Source: Eudromia elegans (taxonomy: Eukaryota > Chordata > Aves > Tinamiformes > Tinamidae). Taken from it: 64,000 nt of DNA. This document shows positions 39,642-52,336 of this stretch, one piece after another. The notes below the pieces were generated by a model. It was not told the DNA's origin. It worked only from the letters and a program-made list of their open reading frames with translations, and searched no databases. The position numbers were made by a program, and so were the translations under genes. Position 1 is the first letter of the stretch. Every line of letters begins with the position of its first letter. The DNA lies in assembly GCA_003342815.1 (NCBI GenBank), contig PTEX01000278.1:543440-607439 (forward strand), read 5' to 3'.

Positions 39642-39665
39642 AAAAAAAAAAAAAAAAAAAAAAAA
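39642..39665. repeat. 24-base A homopolymer before the assembly gap
   Basis: An A run followed by an 87-bp CpG-containing segment (39666-39752) that leads into the N gap. On the + strand a second A run (39814-39832) follows the gap. Confidence 0.95.
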
Positions 39666-39752
39666 CAGAAAACTGTAGATTAGAGCGCGAGTTGCATCTT
39701 TGGCCCATCCTACTACATTGCTTTCTGCCGCACATATGGCACATAACGTCAT

Positions 39753-39813
39753 NNNNNNNNNNNNNNNNNNNNNNNNNNNNNNNNNNNNNNNNNNNNNNNN
39801 NNNNNNNNNNNNN
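39753..39813. other. Assembly gap (61 N)
   Basis: Unresolved bases. The right edge runs straight into a 19-base A run (39814-39832). Open frames spanning it are artefacts. Confidence 0.99.
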
Positions 39814-42474
39814 AAAAAAAAAAAAAAAAAAAGAGAGCACAAGTTTACCTTTATTCTGTAGAGCTTTTGATACTGGACCCATTGTGTAAAAATATTGTAG
39901 GATATCTTTTTAATATTTCAGTGCTAGAAATGAATCTGGCTTTGAGCAGAGTAATGGAACAGTGGATTTTTTCCCTGAATTTGCTGTACTTTTCCGTGTA
40001 TTTATTGTCTAAAATTTAGTGATGGGTGAAGATAGAATCCCTAAGAGGCAGAAAAACAGCCATGTAGTTTAAGAACTGAACTTTTGCTACCTTGCAGGTA
40101 TCAGTAATTGATACTAAGTCTTTTTGTAAATCATGGTCTCTGTTTCTTTTATTAAACATACATAATTACTTTTAAACTCAAGTTAGTGTAACTGAAGGTG
40201 GGGGCAACTTTTCCCTTGGGAGTAGCTGATCTTTCCACAGAACACTGTGCAGTGCAACAAACTGCATTGGGGATGGATAGATTTTCCTCTACATTTTCCA
40301 ATACATGGAGTCTATTGGGCAAAATCAGCATTTTAAAATCTGTAAACTGTCTTTTTTATTTAACAGTGTGTTTGCCCTCAGAAATGCCCTGTAGATATCT
40401 CCCCTTAATATATCTGGAGAAAAATATCCTGCAAGCACAACAAGATGACTCATTAGATTTGGCTTGACTTCTCAGATACAGTTCAACGTGTCGTCTCATA
40501 TGGCCTATCTGAAAAGAAGAGGTGTGAATAAGCATGTGCTTGCACAGAGTCCTAAGAGCTATAAGAAAATCAAATGGAAAAATTTCCATTACCTCAGGCT
40601 TTCTCTGAAAGTCGTCAGACTTTCTTTATAACTATCAAATGAATGCTGAGGATTACTGTCTCATTCAGCATAGTCCCAGTGATAAGCATCTCAAAGATAA
40701 ATGAACTAGTTTTCAACAGCTCATTAAATACAAATCTGTTAATGTATTTTTAAATGCAGCTTTATGATATAAATTATTTATAGATACTAAAAGAATGTTT
40801 AAGCAGAAACAAATTTAAATCCAATGCTGAGTAAAATCTGGACTGTATATTTTTTGGATAAGTACAAATTAACATTTGCTATTACTATGATCATTTAGAG
40901 TTAAAAATATTTTTCCACCACTTTAATGTGTAAAGGAGGGTTTTTGTCCATACAGCATTTGAATCTTTTTCTCAAATTAAGTGTAATTAGTGATGTCACA
41001 TAAAATGAAACTGAAAACCTTCAGTTAAAAAGCCAACACTCTTTCATCAGCGTTTGGAGGAAAAAAAATCAAATAATTTTTTTTAAACTGAAAAAATGAG
41101 TTATGACATTGGATACACTACATCATTTCTGTTCAGGACATTAATAAAGGTATCTTAAAAAGCAAAAAAGACTGTTTATTAGAAAGAAGTAGTGCCTATG
41201 TTAACTTCCTGTTAATGAACCAGCACTTTTATGGGATTTGTAGGAAAATACTGAGTTCTGAATGAATTTTGGATGATACTCTACTACAGATTTGAGCAAA
41301 ATCCATCCCTGGATAACAGTGCTGGGTAGAAACCTCACTAAACCAGTTAAACAAGTGTTCACATGTTCGATCAATAGTCCTGTTGCATCTTTTTGGTAGG
41401 ATTTCTGGCTGAGGGAGATGTAAGAGAAGAGGAACCCAGTTCAGCTGGTAGCGGAGCTGGGAAACTAGCACATCTGTCTCCAGGGAGATGGCTCACTTGG
41501 TATCAGGATTGCTTGTATGATTTGCTGCCCTCTTCTTTAGGATTCTCATGAGAAATAGGGGAACTTTTGTTATAAACACCAGAAGGAGGCTGTGTTACTT
41601 GTTAATTTGCATTTATTTCAAAGACACAAGTTGGTTCATTTGGGAAACAAAGAGAAAACAATATCCCAAGAGGAGTCCTTTCATCCAATTCTAAAAGTTC
41701 AGTTTCCCAACTTTATCACTCATGTGCTGCAGTCTTGCCATGCTTTACTGGTAGCTTCTTTAGGAGAAGCAAATTGCCTTTTGCAACTCATTTTACAGAA
41801 ATGTTTGAAATGTAAGAGTTTGTATGACTGAAAATTTAAAAGTTCACTAAGATTGTCTTTACTTTCAGTTACCTGTTAGCATTTGTTTGCATTTCTATTT
41901 TTCCTTATCCTAGAAGATGAATCTCTGTTCTTAGTTTCCTATTTGCAGTTCAGGATGACTGTCAAGCTCTACAGGGACTAGCATAGCATTATGTTGTCTG
42001 CAGTGGTAAGCAACTCCCCTGGGAGTTGAGGGAACTGCATTGCCAAGTGTAACCCTGTCCCATTTTGCCTGGGTACTGGTAGATTTAGGGGCATGTCAGC
42101 AGTTCCATATAAAGCAGCAGCTTCATAAGGTGATGACTCTGCTGTGGGGATTCCCATTGGAGAAAGCTTAGAAAACAGATGCTTAACCTAAAAAGCTGAC
42201 CATTTTCTATTCAAGAAAAATCCTAAAGTTAATTTGACCAGCTGTAAGTTGTACAGCTGTAAAAGAAGATGCTCAAAGATGTTACTGATTAAAAATTAAG
42301 TCTGACAAAGAGTCACTGCAAGCTAGAATTAAATTGTGCCTAATATTGGCCAAAGATAAAATAAACTTTGAAAAGTTTGCTGTAGATTCGGCATAAGTAT
42401 TTTTCAAGGAGACTTACCCAAGCATCTGTACCATGTGTTTTAGTTGTAGATTTGTATCCCCATGCCACTTGATT

Positions 42475-42816
42475 TCACCAGGACTCTGGAAAGGGATCTC
42501 CACGTGGGAAGCCAAAGGTTTGTGCTGCAGAGAAGGTCATATTAAGTATGTTCCCACCTTGTGTGGGGAGACAGGTGCCTGTTGGAGAGGAGGGTAGAGT
42601 GTGTTTTGTTCCTGCCCACTGCTCTACAGGGAATGGGAAGTTGTCATAAGGGTCAAGATGAATCAGCTCTGCTTTTGCCTGATCTAGCTGTTCCATGTTC
42701 TTTGCTATGCCCTTAACCACTGCTGTTGAGATCAAAACTCTTTGAGTTTGGTGAGGTGTGTTGCTTGCAGGGTCACAAGTTATCCTCAGTGTCATGCAGA
42801 TGTGGAATTTTGTCAC
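42475..42816 (-). other. Unassigned 113-codon open frame
   Basis: I do not recognise this frame. It is open for 113 codons in a slightly GC-richer part of intron 8. Its composition looks less biased than neighbouring chance frames: it contains AELIHLDPYDNFPFPVEQWA and reads to PRGDPFPESW before the stop. There is no signal peptide, membrane segment, zinc finger or other motif I can name, no promoter and no splice sites that would make it an exon. It could be a chance frame, an old retrocopy or a decayed repeat. Confidence 0.15.
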
Positions 42817-44150
42817 CTTAATGCTTCCACAAACTTATTCTTGTGTGTTCAAGTAGCTATTCCACTATGGCTAACATGAACTGACTGGAGTTAAGATTTG
42901 GGATGACCTCTCATGGTCTGTGGTGAAGGTTTTACTTTCCTGATTTTTTTCTTGTTTTGTTCTTTTTGCAGTAATAGCAGAGACAAAGTCCCCTCACTCT
43001 CTCAGTGATGTGTGAACTTCAAATACTGATTTGGATCATTCAAATAATGTATGAAAAACTTCAGTGCCTTCTTTTTCAGTTTTAACTTTTTTAAAAAATA
43101 AAATGAAAATGAAATTGATACAAAGAACAACAAAACCAAAGAAAGCTCTTTCTCTCTCAATGTAATAGTAAATTAAAAGATAAAATGTGCATATGCAACA
43201 GAAATGAATGGTAGACCTTTGCTTCACACTCTCTCTCTAATGATTTCACTTAAATGCTCTTTTGTCCTGTAAAAAAGCAGTATCTAACACAACTCAGTTA
43301 ATGCGAACATTAGAAATCTGAAGTACTGTCACCATGCGATTTGTCTTGCGTGTTTGCCCGAGTGTCCTGCCGTCTGTTTGCATTTGAGGCAGACATGGCT
43401 CCTGGAGTCTAGAGTTTCTGCCTGTTCTTTGTTCAGTGCAGCCCTCTGCTCATACTGAACAGCTGCAGTCCCGTTTCCCTGGGCCCAGGGGGAACTGCAC
43501 AAGAAAGGTACTTTCTTTTACATTTTCAGATTTCTTTGAGGCAGGATTCTAATAGAATCTAATGGAAGCTTTCTAACAGAACTTCCCCTCAGCTTTTTAT
43601 CACTACCCTCCTAAAAATGTTCCCTATCTGCTTCTGTCCATTCCTTCCTGTTATTTTAGTGTATTTCTACCACTTCTCCCGGGCCCACACAGACCTATGC
43701 TAACCTCTTTCAGGCTTTTCATCAGGCGTGGAGGAAGCTCCTTCAATGGCAGAGCTCATATGCTGCCCAGAGCTCCAGAGCTCGGCACCCTCTGGTTTTC
43801 CATTGTGATGAAACTTCTAAACAAATGAATATCTATAGTTAGACTCATGTTATTTGAGGATGTGTTTCCAACTTAAAATATTCATGATGGCAAAAGCAGA
43901 TATCAGGCTCTGCTGCAGTCGTGTCCCTGTTGTTTTGCCAATGGAGCTGTCTGTGGCCCAGTCAAGTTCTGTAACACGATTGATAATTTGAGTATTTTTA
44001 ACCAGGCCATTTTACTCATCAGGCTTATGCCACTGCTGCATAAACAGACCTGTCCAGAAAAACTGTGAACTGTGGCAGTAATAAATGAAGATAGGGGAGA
44101 ACTCTAGCTTTTAAACAAGTGCTTTGCTAGAGGAAGACTTTATGGCCATG

Positions 44151-44210
44151 CGTGGTTGTGCCACGAGGTGGTTGTGCCTGGAGGATGGCCAGGAGGTGGT
44201 TGTGCCTGGT
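44151..44210. repeat. Imperfect tandem repeat of a 16-bp GTGGTTGTGCC unit
   Basis: Three copies of a unit containing GTGGTTGTGCC, starting near 44152, 44168 and 44196, with GGATGGCC-type sequence between the second and third. Minisatellite-like and short. Confidence 0.75.
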
Positions 44211-46344
44211 GATCTCCATGAGATTGGGCAGTTTTCTGGCCTGTTAGTAAAAGAATAACATACATTTTTGTGGTCATTACTGGGGTGTTGTGACTAGAGG
44301 ATTCAGTCCTTCATTTTACACTGTAATGAGTTCTGTAGTGGTCCTGACTTAAGATATTCAAGATGCAATTTGAGAAGGAGCCTATGAAAATATTCTTTTA
44401 ATCTGAATTTCTTCCTTGAACAGGTTCAAAGCTGTGGTTCCAGAAATAGGTTTGTCAGCAAAACTGGCAGGTGAGTGCTTGGCAGCACAAGGGTGGAAGT
44501 GAGGAATAAGAGAAAAGACAGGAATAGTTCGAACTGATAATGATTCTAAACATTTTTATCATGAAATCAGGGTTTAGAAGGTCATTATTAATTTTCTATA
44601 AATGTTTATATGTAAGTAAAACAGAAAACAAATAGACCTTAGTTCAGTCCACAGTGAATATTGTAACAAGTCCTTTGGGTTTCTAAACTGTCTGAGTATG
44701 CTCTGAGAAATTTGGCTTAATTAATGATTCTTAGTGTTTAAGGAAAAAATCTTCCTTGTCATGATTTAGATCATGTGATTTTGGAGGAATACCATTCATA
44801 GGAAGAGTAGTATTTGATATAATAATGAAACTTAAAAAAAAAAAAAAAAGACATTCCTGCAAGCTAGTGATGAAAGGATCATTTTTGTCTTGTGTGCCAA
44901 TATCACAGTAAAAATAAATTTTGTTTTATAGACCACATTTTTGCAGTTATTTGGCTTCCTGCCATGTGATCTTCATTTTCAGAGTATTCAGCAAAGAGCA
45001 GTTTGAACTGCTCCTGCTCTGTAATATCAAGTACTTTTTGATCCACAGTAATAGTTCTTTGAGTACCACTAAGTGGCTTGTATTTTGCAGTACAGCTAAA
45101 TTTCTTTACTTGACAATGTCACTTACCTAAAATGACTGCAACAGGACATGAGATGGTTTTTTATTATTTCAGTTTCTATGGGGAATTCCCCCCCAAACCC
45201 TTTTTTTTTTTTCACAGTTAAGAATTTGCTGGGGTTTGTTGATATCTGCATTTTTCCTTTAATAATCCATAAACTTCTGGAATAATTTCTTTGTCTCTTT
45301 TGGATGGACAAACTAAAAATGTTTTTCTCCAGCAGTAACATAAGAGCTCCAACTGGAAACCTTGCTATAGTAGGTATAGCTATTGCACAACTCTCTGCTA
45401 CTATTGTATTTCCAGTCATGTTCACACATTTTACAGTTTTCTTCTATGTGTGAAGACCTACTGTAGTTGCAGAGTCTTAACATTCAGACCCTCAGAATTG
45501 TGTTGGATAAGGCTGTTTCTGCTACTTTACTTGGGCCTACTTAAAATATGCAGTAAGAAAATTCTTAGTTAAATAGCTCCCTTCCACATGCCCTTAAAGA
45601 CTACATTTCATTCAGTGCATAAAAAGGTTTGTGCGTGAGTGGTAATTCAATATGTTATCATTTTTTTTCTACCTCACTCAGAAGTGTTTTCGTAAGCCTA
45701 ATTTATTGTTATAATTGTGTAGAATTACTGATTTCCGTGTAGCCTTTCCTGTGGCATATATGAGAATGCCTCACAAACACTTCTTTTCACATCTGTTGTC
45801 TTCTTTTATCAGCTTCTGCACTTGGCATGCTGAAACACAGAGGTAAAAATGAAAAACGTTCACCAAAGTGAATTCCCTTGATTGTGCTGTGTAATTTTTT
45901 AATTCACAACTCCTAGTGTTTAGCACTCTTATGTAGTAGATCCCTAGAATATCAGGTATGATTACCTGAAAATGAGGGCTATGTAGTTGGTAACCGTCTG
46001 GGAAGCATTTGATTTCTATGATGAAATATGAACTCTGTGCTAAGGTGAAAGATATTCAGTTCAATGGGGCAGCATTTCTTCCCTTCCTATGTTTATCTTT
46101 CCTGTTTACTGCTTTATTACATTTGCTTTATGACTTCTCTACCAAATGAGCTCAAAAAAATCTACCTACTTTGTATTGTTAGTCTGTACTTTGGGACCAT
46201 CATGGCCAAACATCATGGGTAAAAACACACACAAAAAAGTAAGCACTGTGACAACTCTTTGCAGAGCTGGCCTGAACCAGTATGACCTAAAACATGGTCT
46301 TCTTGAATGGAGGAAAACACCAGGCAGATTTTTTTTTGTTCTTT

Positions 46345-46842
46345 TCTGAGATATAGAAAGATTTTTTTTTTTCTCATTTTAAGAAATCATTTTGCTTGTT
46401 CCCCTTCTCAGCTTGTCAGATTCTTTTGTTTTCCTTTCTGTTGCTCCATTAGTCGTTTGCTACCCCATTTCCTAACCAGTCCTCAGGTTCATCTCCTGAT
46501 TTCCCATTTGAACCTAGGTTACTTTCCTAGCAAGGCTGAGTCCTGGTCTGCTGTTTCTCACCTCTTTCTCCAGCTATATCCATTTGCTTTCTTTGACTCT
46601 TTTTGTGTTTTTTACCCAGATGTCGCATTTTCATTTCCTATGCGTTGCAGTTCCTTTCTTCTATTCTTCCTTCACCTGATGTCGTTATCCACTCTCAATC
46701 CATTCTTCTCAAACTATTTCTACTCCATGTTCTTACCTTTTTTGTTTGTTTGTTTTTTGAGTTAGTTTCATTCTCTCTTTTTTTATTTGTCTTGTATTTT
46801 TTGTCCCTAACTTTCAGCCCTAGTCCCTAATTTTCAGCCCAT
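46345..46842. repeat. Pyrimidine-rich tract
   Basis: About 0.5 kb of strongly C/T-biased + strand sequence in intron 8, ending in a 20-bp tandem duplication (units beginning GTCCCTAA at 46803 and 46823). The 152-codon frame in it (46307-46765) is rich in Phe, Leu and Ser as expected from composition alone, so I do not call it a gene. Confidence 0.7.
46803..46842. repeat. 20-bp tandem duplication
   Basis: GTCCCTAACTTTCAGCCCTA is followed at once by a copy with a few changes (GTCCCTAATTTTCAGCCC). It lies at the 3' end of the pyrimidine-rich tract. Confidence 0.85.
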
Positions 46843-48807
46843 AATTTGCACAGTTGTAAGCACCTGGAAAATAAATGGTAGCTTGAAGTGAAACACCCAG
46901 TATGTGTTCCAGATAGTAGCCCTTGTGCAGAATACCAGACATCTCCAGAAAACATAATCCTTAGGACACAATATCTTTTGAAAATGCAAACAAGCAACAT
47001 CTTAAATGGAAGTTTTAATCAAGAACAGTCTTTCTTCCTGTGGAAAGACTAAAAAGAAATGCTTTCATAAACTTTCAACCTCTTTTTAAATACGATCTAC
47101 ATACAGATTGTATTTATTTCTCTTTCAAAGGTGGCATGAATTACCCATGGTAGTACATGAGAAACCCAGTACATTGGAAAATAGGTCTTCCTGTTTGACT
47201 TGCATGTCTGCATGAAGGCAGATATCTCTATTAAGATAGAATCTGTTTTGTGGAAAAACGCTCTGTAAAACTGTACCAAATTATTGAGCTCTTGATAAGG
47301 AATAATAGATTGTGCATGACCAATTTGTTATTACATTAGTTATATGCTTGCACTTTAGATTGAGCTGTAAAAATGAAAGGCACGTCTGGTTTGGTCAGCT
47401 TTCTCTATGTTGGTTTGCATTTTGGTTTCATTATCAGTCATCCCAAAGTGAGTTCTGTCTTTATGACACCGTATGCCAACATTTTTAATTACATGGTTCT
47501 CAATTCTGTCCACAATGCACTTATAATTCTTAAAGACATGAAATAATTTTAAAAGTTACAAAGTGATTTCTCTTTGCCTTCTCCCTTTTACCAGAAGCTT
47601 ACCTATGTGATCTATGATATTAGAATCACACCTTTGACTTCTGTTACTCTTGGTCACATAATAGTCACAACTGTCACTAGTATCCTTGATCATGACACAG
47701 AAACAGGTCTATCCAACAGACTTTTAAAAGAAAATTTCCTTTCTTCATATACTGTTTCTTTGCTACTAGCCTGTGCTGCTCCAAAATCTGAGTTTTGGCT
47801 TATTTGGTTTGTTTTTTTCTGCTACTGGGATAACTTTGGAGTCAAAAAGGATTTATATGTTTTGTCTTAGCCTAATATAAATGTAATCTAGTTAAAGTAG
47901 CATCCTACTTGTGTTCATTGTTAGATCCTTAATCTCTTTTTATTTCCTTCTCCTAATAGCTTTTCTTCATTTTGTTCCTCCTCTCCATCTTCCTCTGTTT
48001 TTCCTGTGGTCTTACAAAGCAGACAGCATTTAGAATAGCTGTTTTTATACTGCAGAAAACTAGTGCACTTTCTCATTGCAAACACTGAAGACAAACTTGT
48101 AAGAAAATGGCTGGCTGGAGCATTATCCAGGAATAGGTGGCAATGAATCTGCCTCTCTGTAGAGAAGTGACTGTTACAGACTTTGCTGGAGGCAGCCTGT
48201 GCATGAGAGGCAAGTTAAGGAGCAGATAGCAAAGAACAACAAGTTCAAGTTATAATTACTTGACTATTTCAATAATTTCAAGGAGAAATCTACTTTTATT
48301 GCACATGACTTAACTGGGTAAGATTATTGCATTTGTGCTGATCTAGTACAGGGCTATCTGGCAGGTACGCCTTGAAAAGCAGTGATCATAGCATTTGAAT
48401 ACTATATTTTTTGCTTTGCCTGTCCTTCCTTTTTTGCGACCTTTGCATCTCCCTTTCTCCGTCACAGTCTCCTACCAAATAAACAATTCATAACTATGTT
48501 CTCCATATTATTTTGAGTGTTGATGCGTGTATACCAACAGTTGATATTTCTGGTAATGTTACCTAGCCAGTTTCAGTTTATATGATGTCATTGGTGCAGC
48601 TACCTAGGTATTTTGCAAAATTTCCTTTTTTTCCATAGATATTTTGTAAGACTCCCCAGAAGGATGCTCTCTTTCCACAGAAAGTCTGTGGAATTAAAAA
48701 AAAAAAAGGAAAAAAAACCCCACACTTAAAAGAGGGGGATTTAGGAAAAACCACTGTGTTTGTCCAAACTTGGACAAAGAAGGCACAGGACTACAGGCAT
48801 CTGAAAT

Positions 48808-48864
48808 TTTGGAAAAGCAGGAAAATATAGGAAAAGCAGGAAATTTTGGAAAAACTGGAAAGCA
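48808..48864. repeat. Imperfect tandem repeat of a GGAAAAGCAG unit
   Basis: Three diverging copies of about 20 bp, with cores GGAAAAGCAGGAAAAT, GGAAAAGCAGGAAATT and GGAAAAACTGGAAAGC. Purine-rich minisatellite-like patch. Confidence 0.8.
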
Positions 48865-51800
48865 GTAATGCAGCAGAGGGTAGAGACAGAGGAAGATGTT
48901 TGGGAAGCCACTTCTAAGAGATGTTCTCTTTCTTGGATGCTGCAAGAAGTCCCCCAACCCGGGCTGGTGTATATGTATGAATATACATGGGTTTCATGTT
49001 CAAAGTGATTTGATCTAAGGTATGCAGAGGGCATTGTGCTTGTCTGCAAGATTGAGGAACTAGCTTTAATAGCAAGCTTTCTTTCCGTCATGTGTAGGCA
49101 ATTTCTGTTCTCCAACATATTTTATACTGTAAATCTTTGGAGTTGTCCATACAGTGAATCATGTTCATTATTGGGAAACAGCAGACAGATGAAGCACAAT
49201 TTACATTTATAAAAGAAACTTTCTGTAGTAGAATTCTACCAGTAAATTATGATTAGTTCATAGAAAAGCTTAGATTTCTAATTGGATGTGTCTAATTTCC
49301 AGTTGTCTAGGGTAGATAAAAGAGCTCAATACATGCTAAAGTTTTTGCAGTTACAAAAAACAATATTGTAGAAGATTGATAAATAACGAAAATAGTTCTT
49401 CCTTTTGGGTCCTTATGCCCTCATTAGGACAAGTCATAATCAAAAGATACATTTCAAGCTTGCCCTTAAGATAAGTCTACAGGATCATTGGAGGTTCCGG
49501 TTTCCATCACTTCCTTTTTTGTGTGTGTTAGTCTGGACGCTACATTCAATATTTACAAGACAAACAAGCTTTGCCATCAATATGGGAAGATTAGAATCAA
49601 CATGTATGTTTATGGAAGCAAGAAATACAAATTCATGATAGTCATTTAATCACATGTGGTTGGGCAGTTTCATAGTCTCAGTCTGGAATTTATATAGGAC
49701 TTTATGTAGAAATAATAATTACCCACATTTTTATTCATTAATAAAATAGGGAAGAAGAATGCAACAGCATGCCTTTTTCAGAAATAAAAATTAGGCTTCC
49801 TTTATTCCAGATCTGTATAATGGATTTTATACCCTTGGGTGTCATTAGCAGTTAGTGTAAAAGTTCTGTGACTATTGAATCCTACACAAGCACTTTTACT
49901 TAGATAAATGATTTTTATTCCTTCATTTTCTCTTGAAAAAAATAAAGTATCTGGTAGGATGAAAATAAATTCTCATTACATTTGTATATCAATTATCAGC
50001 AGTCCTGTGTAAATGAAGCACTGCATTCAAAACAAAGATTAATAATATTTAAAGATAAAATAAATGGTAAAAAATAATTGCTCGTAATTTCTAATTCTGA
50101 TTTCTTTTTTCCATTGTATGTTTTGTGTGAAAAAAATCATAAATATTAAAAGATAACAAAGCTAGTCTACTCAGATACCAAGATAATTATCTCTTTCTTT
50201 CCTTTTTTTTTTTTAAATTTTAAAAATCTTTCAAGTGCATATTCTAAAAGTGGAAATGTGTGTTATTTAGGTGCAGTGATATTTAAAACACCTTTTAATG
50301 CTGAACTTGCAGATCAAATTATCTGCATTTTATGAGTTAGTAAAGCAGCAGACATGATCTGTAGCAAGCAAAGGCACTGGAATGGAAATATGAACTTGAA
50401 GAGCAAACTGGTATATTTGACAGTGCTTTTGAAAATGTGGGAATCTTTGATTATCCTGATTAATTAATTACTGAAAACCTGGCCCTGAAATGTCTGTCTC
50501 AGGCTAAATCTTACCATAAATCTTCAAAATACTTTAATGTTTTTAAGGATGATTATTTAATTACTATGGATATATCTGGATAGTGTCCAACTTGTACCAT
50601 GTACCCTTATATATTCACCTTTATTAAAGAGAACATAGATTAAAAAAAAAAATATTTCACCACAATGAACCTTTTTAAAGTAGTGACTGTTTTTGCTTGA
50701 TTGCTTATATAACCTCCATGTACAAGCCCAGATGAAAAATATAGTTGTTCAGGCTGTGTAATTCAGGCATGACTTCTCTCTGTCTTGTCTAATTTAAAAG
50801 GCTGAAGGCTACAAATATCAAATGTGTAAGCGCCATTCAACAGAAAACAATAAGGGAAAAATAACTTTTTAGTCTGTTGCTAAGATGTGATGCTTACATT
50901 GGTTTCTTTGGGGTTTTTTTAATATATTGTAGCTTTCTACAAACAGGTTTGTTTTTAAAATTAGTTTATATGGGATCTTCACCCTCCCAAGATGCTATTG
51001 CACAAATTAGGACCTACAGAAGTGAAATACTCACTTTTTACTGACATTTAGTTTAGATTTCTTTATCAATTCCAGGTAATCTGGAATGAGGATTGCTATA
51101 AATCAGCTATTAACAGTTTGCATAGTTAAGAGCAGGACTTTGAAATGGGAAACAATCAAAAGCGAATGGAGGTGCATGTGACATCTCCTGCAGCTAATCC
51201 CAGTTACACTTAGAGGTTCTACTACCTGAAATCAAAATTTGATTGCCAGCCAGTTGGGAGGGTCTTTATGCAATTCTGAGGTGATCATAGTTGTCAGGCA
51301 TTATCTGAGCCAAACCATGAGATTACCAGAAGAGGAATGAACCAAAGAGTTAGTCTGAGATCTCTGCTGTTGATAGGAGTAATGAGAGGCGTGTTGGTAT
51401 TGAGGAGCAGGGGCTACCAGGTTGGTGATCCAATATTTGTTACTATAGTGCTACATTTATATACTGATCCACTGTTCATGAACTGTTCAAGCACGTAGGG
51501 AGCCTATCCCATGCAGCCAAGTCTCCTGTTTGATACTGTTTGATATCAGTAGCTATCCAGTAAGAACAGTCCCTGTGTTTTTCTTGCTTGAGCTCACTTC
51601 CTCTTACTAGTCTTGCTCAGCCTCTGAGTGGGCTACTTGCCCATACTTTTGGCCACCAGTTCACCCTTTAGGGGTTTTCCACTAGACAGCCTTATACCCA
51701 CAGGGAGGTAAAAGCCTTCCTCCAGCACTGCAGAACTGCTCAAAGGTTGCACCTGGTGGTGCTACTCACCAAGTGAGATGTCTTCTGCTCTCTTCTTCAA

Positions 51801-52263
51801 GGAGACCTGCAATTTCAGGCAACAGAGAGTAGAGCGATGAGGTGAGCAAGAGATAGGAAGTGTCTCTGCAGGTTCCCAGCAAATGCAGTTATGCTGAGGC
51901 TCTGAAATAGATGTCCTCTCTGGCCTGATGTGACAGGAAGAACTTTGTCCCCTCCTGGAAATGTGGAATATTGCAGATTTTTTATCTAAATGCTCCTTTT
52001 AGTTGCTGTTGCCTGGAAAGGCACGCTCAATAGCCCTTCTGTCACCTCATGTCATTTATTTATTTTATATAATGAAGATGAATTGTCTTGTGTGTCACCT
52101 CTGAACACAAGAAGCTGTTTTCCTGTGACATGGTAAACTTACCTGTAAATGCAGCTAGAAGGAAGTTAACACCTCCAAGTAAAGAATGTCAGAATTCTTA
52201 ATATTCTGTCCTGTGAATATTTTTTTTCTTTTGCTTTCAGTGTTTTTAAAATATTTGAAAGAC

Positions 52264-52295
<32 letters not shown>

Positions 52296-52336
52296 TTTTT
52301 TATAATTTTTTTTAAAAAAAAAAAAAAAGAAAAAAA
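52264..52336. repeat. Alternating A and T homopolymer block
   Basis: Runs of T14, A19, T6, ATAA, T8, A14, G and A7 follow each other. The block can fold on itself in several registers. Run lengths may be unreliable because of sequencing or assembly limits. Confidence 0.9.

Noticed and set aside
39624-39889. Frames across the N gap
   Set aside because: They translate N bases and homopolymers, so no protein can be read.
46307-46765. 152-codon + frame
   Set aside because: Its Phe/Leu/Ser-rich translation is what a pyrimidine-rich tract gives in any frame, so it is not evidence of a gene.
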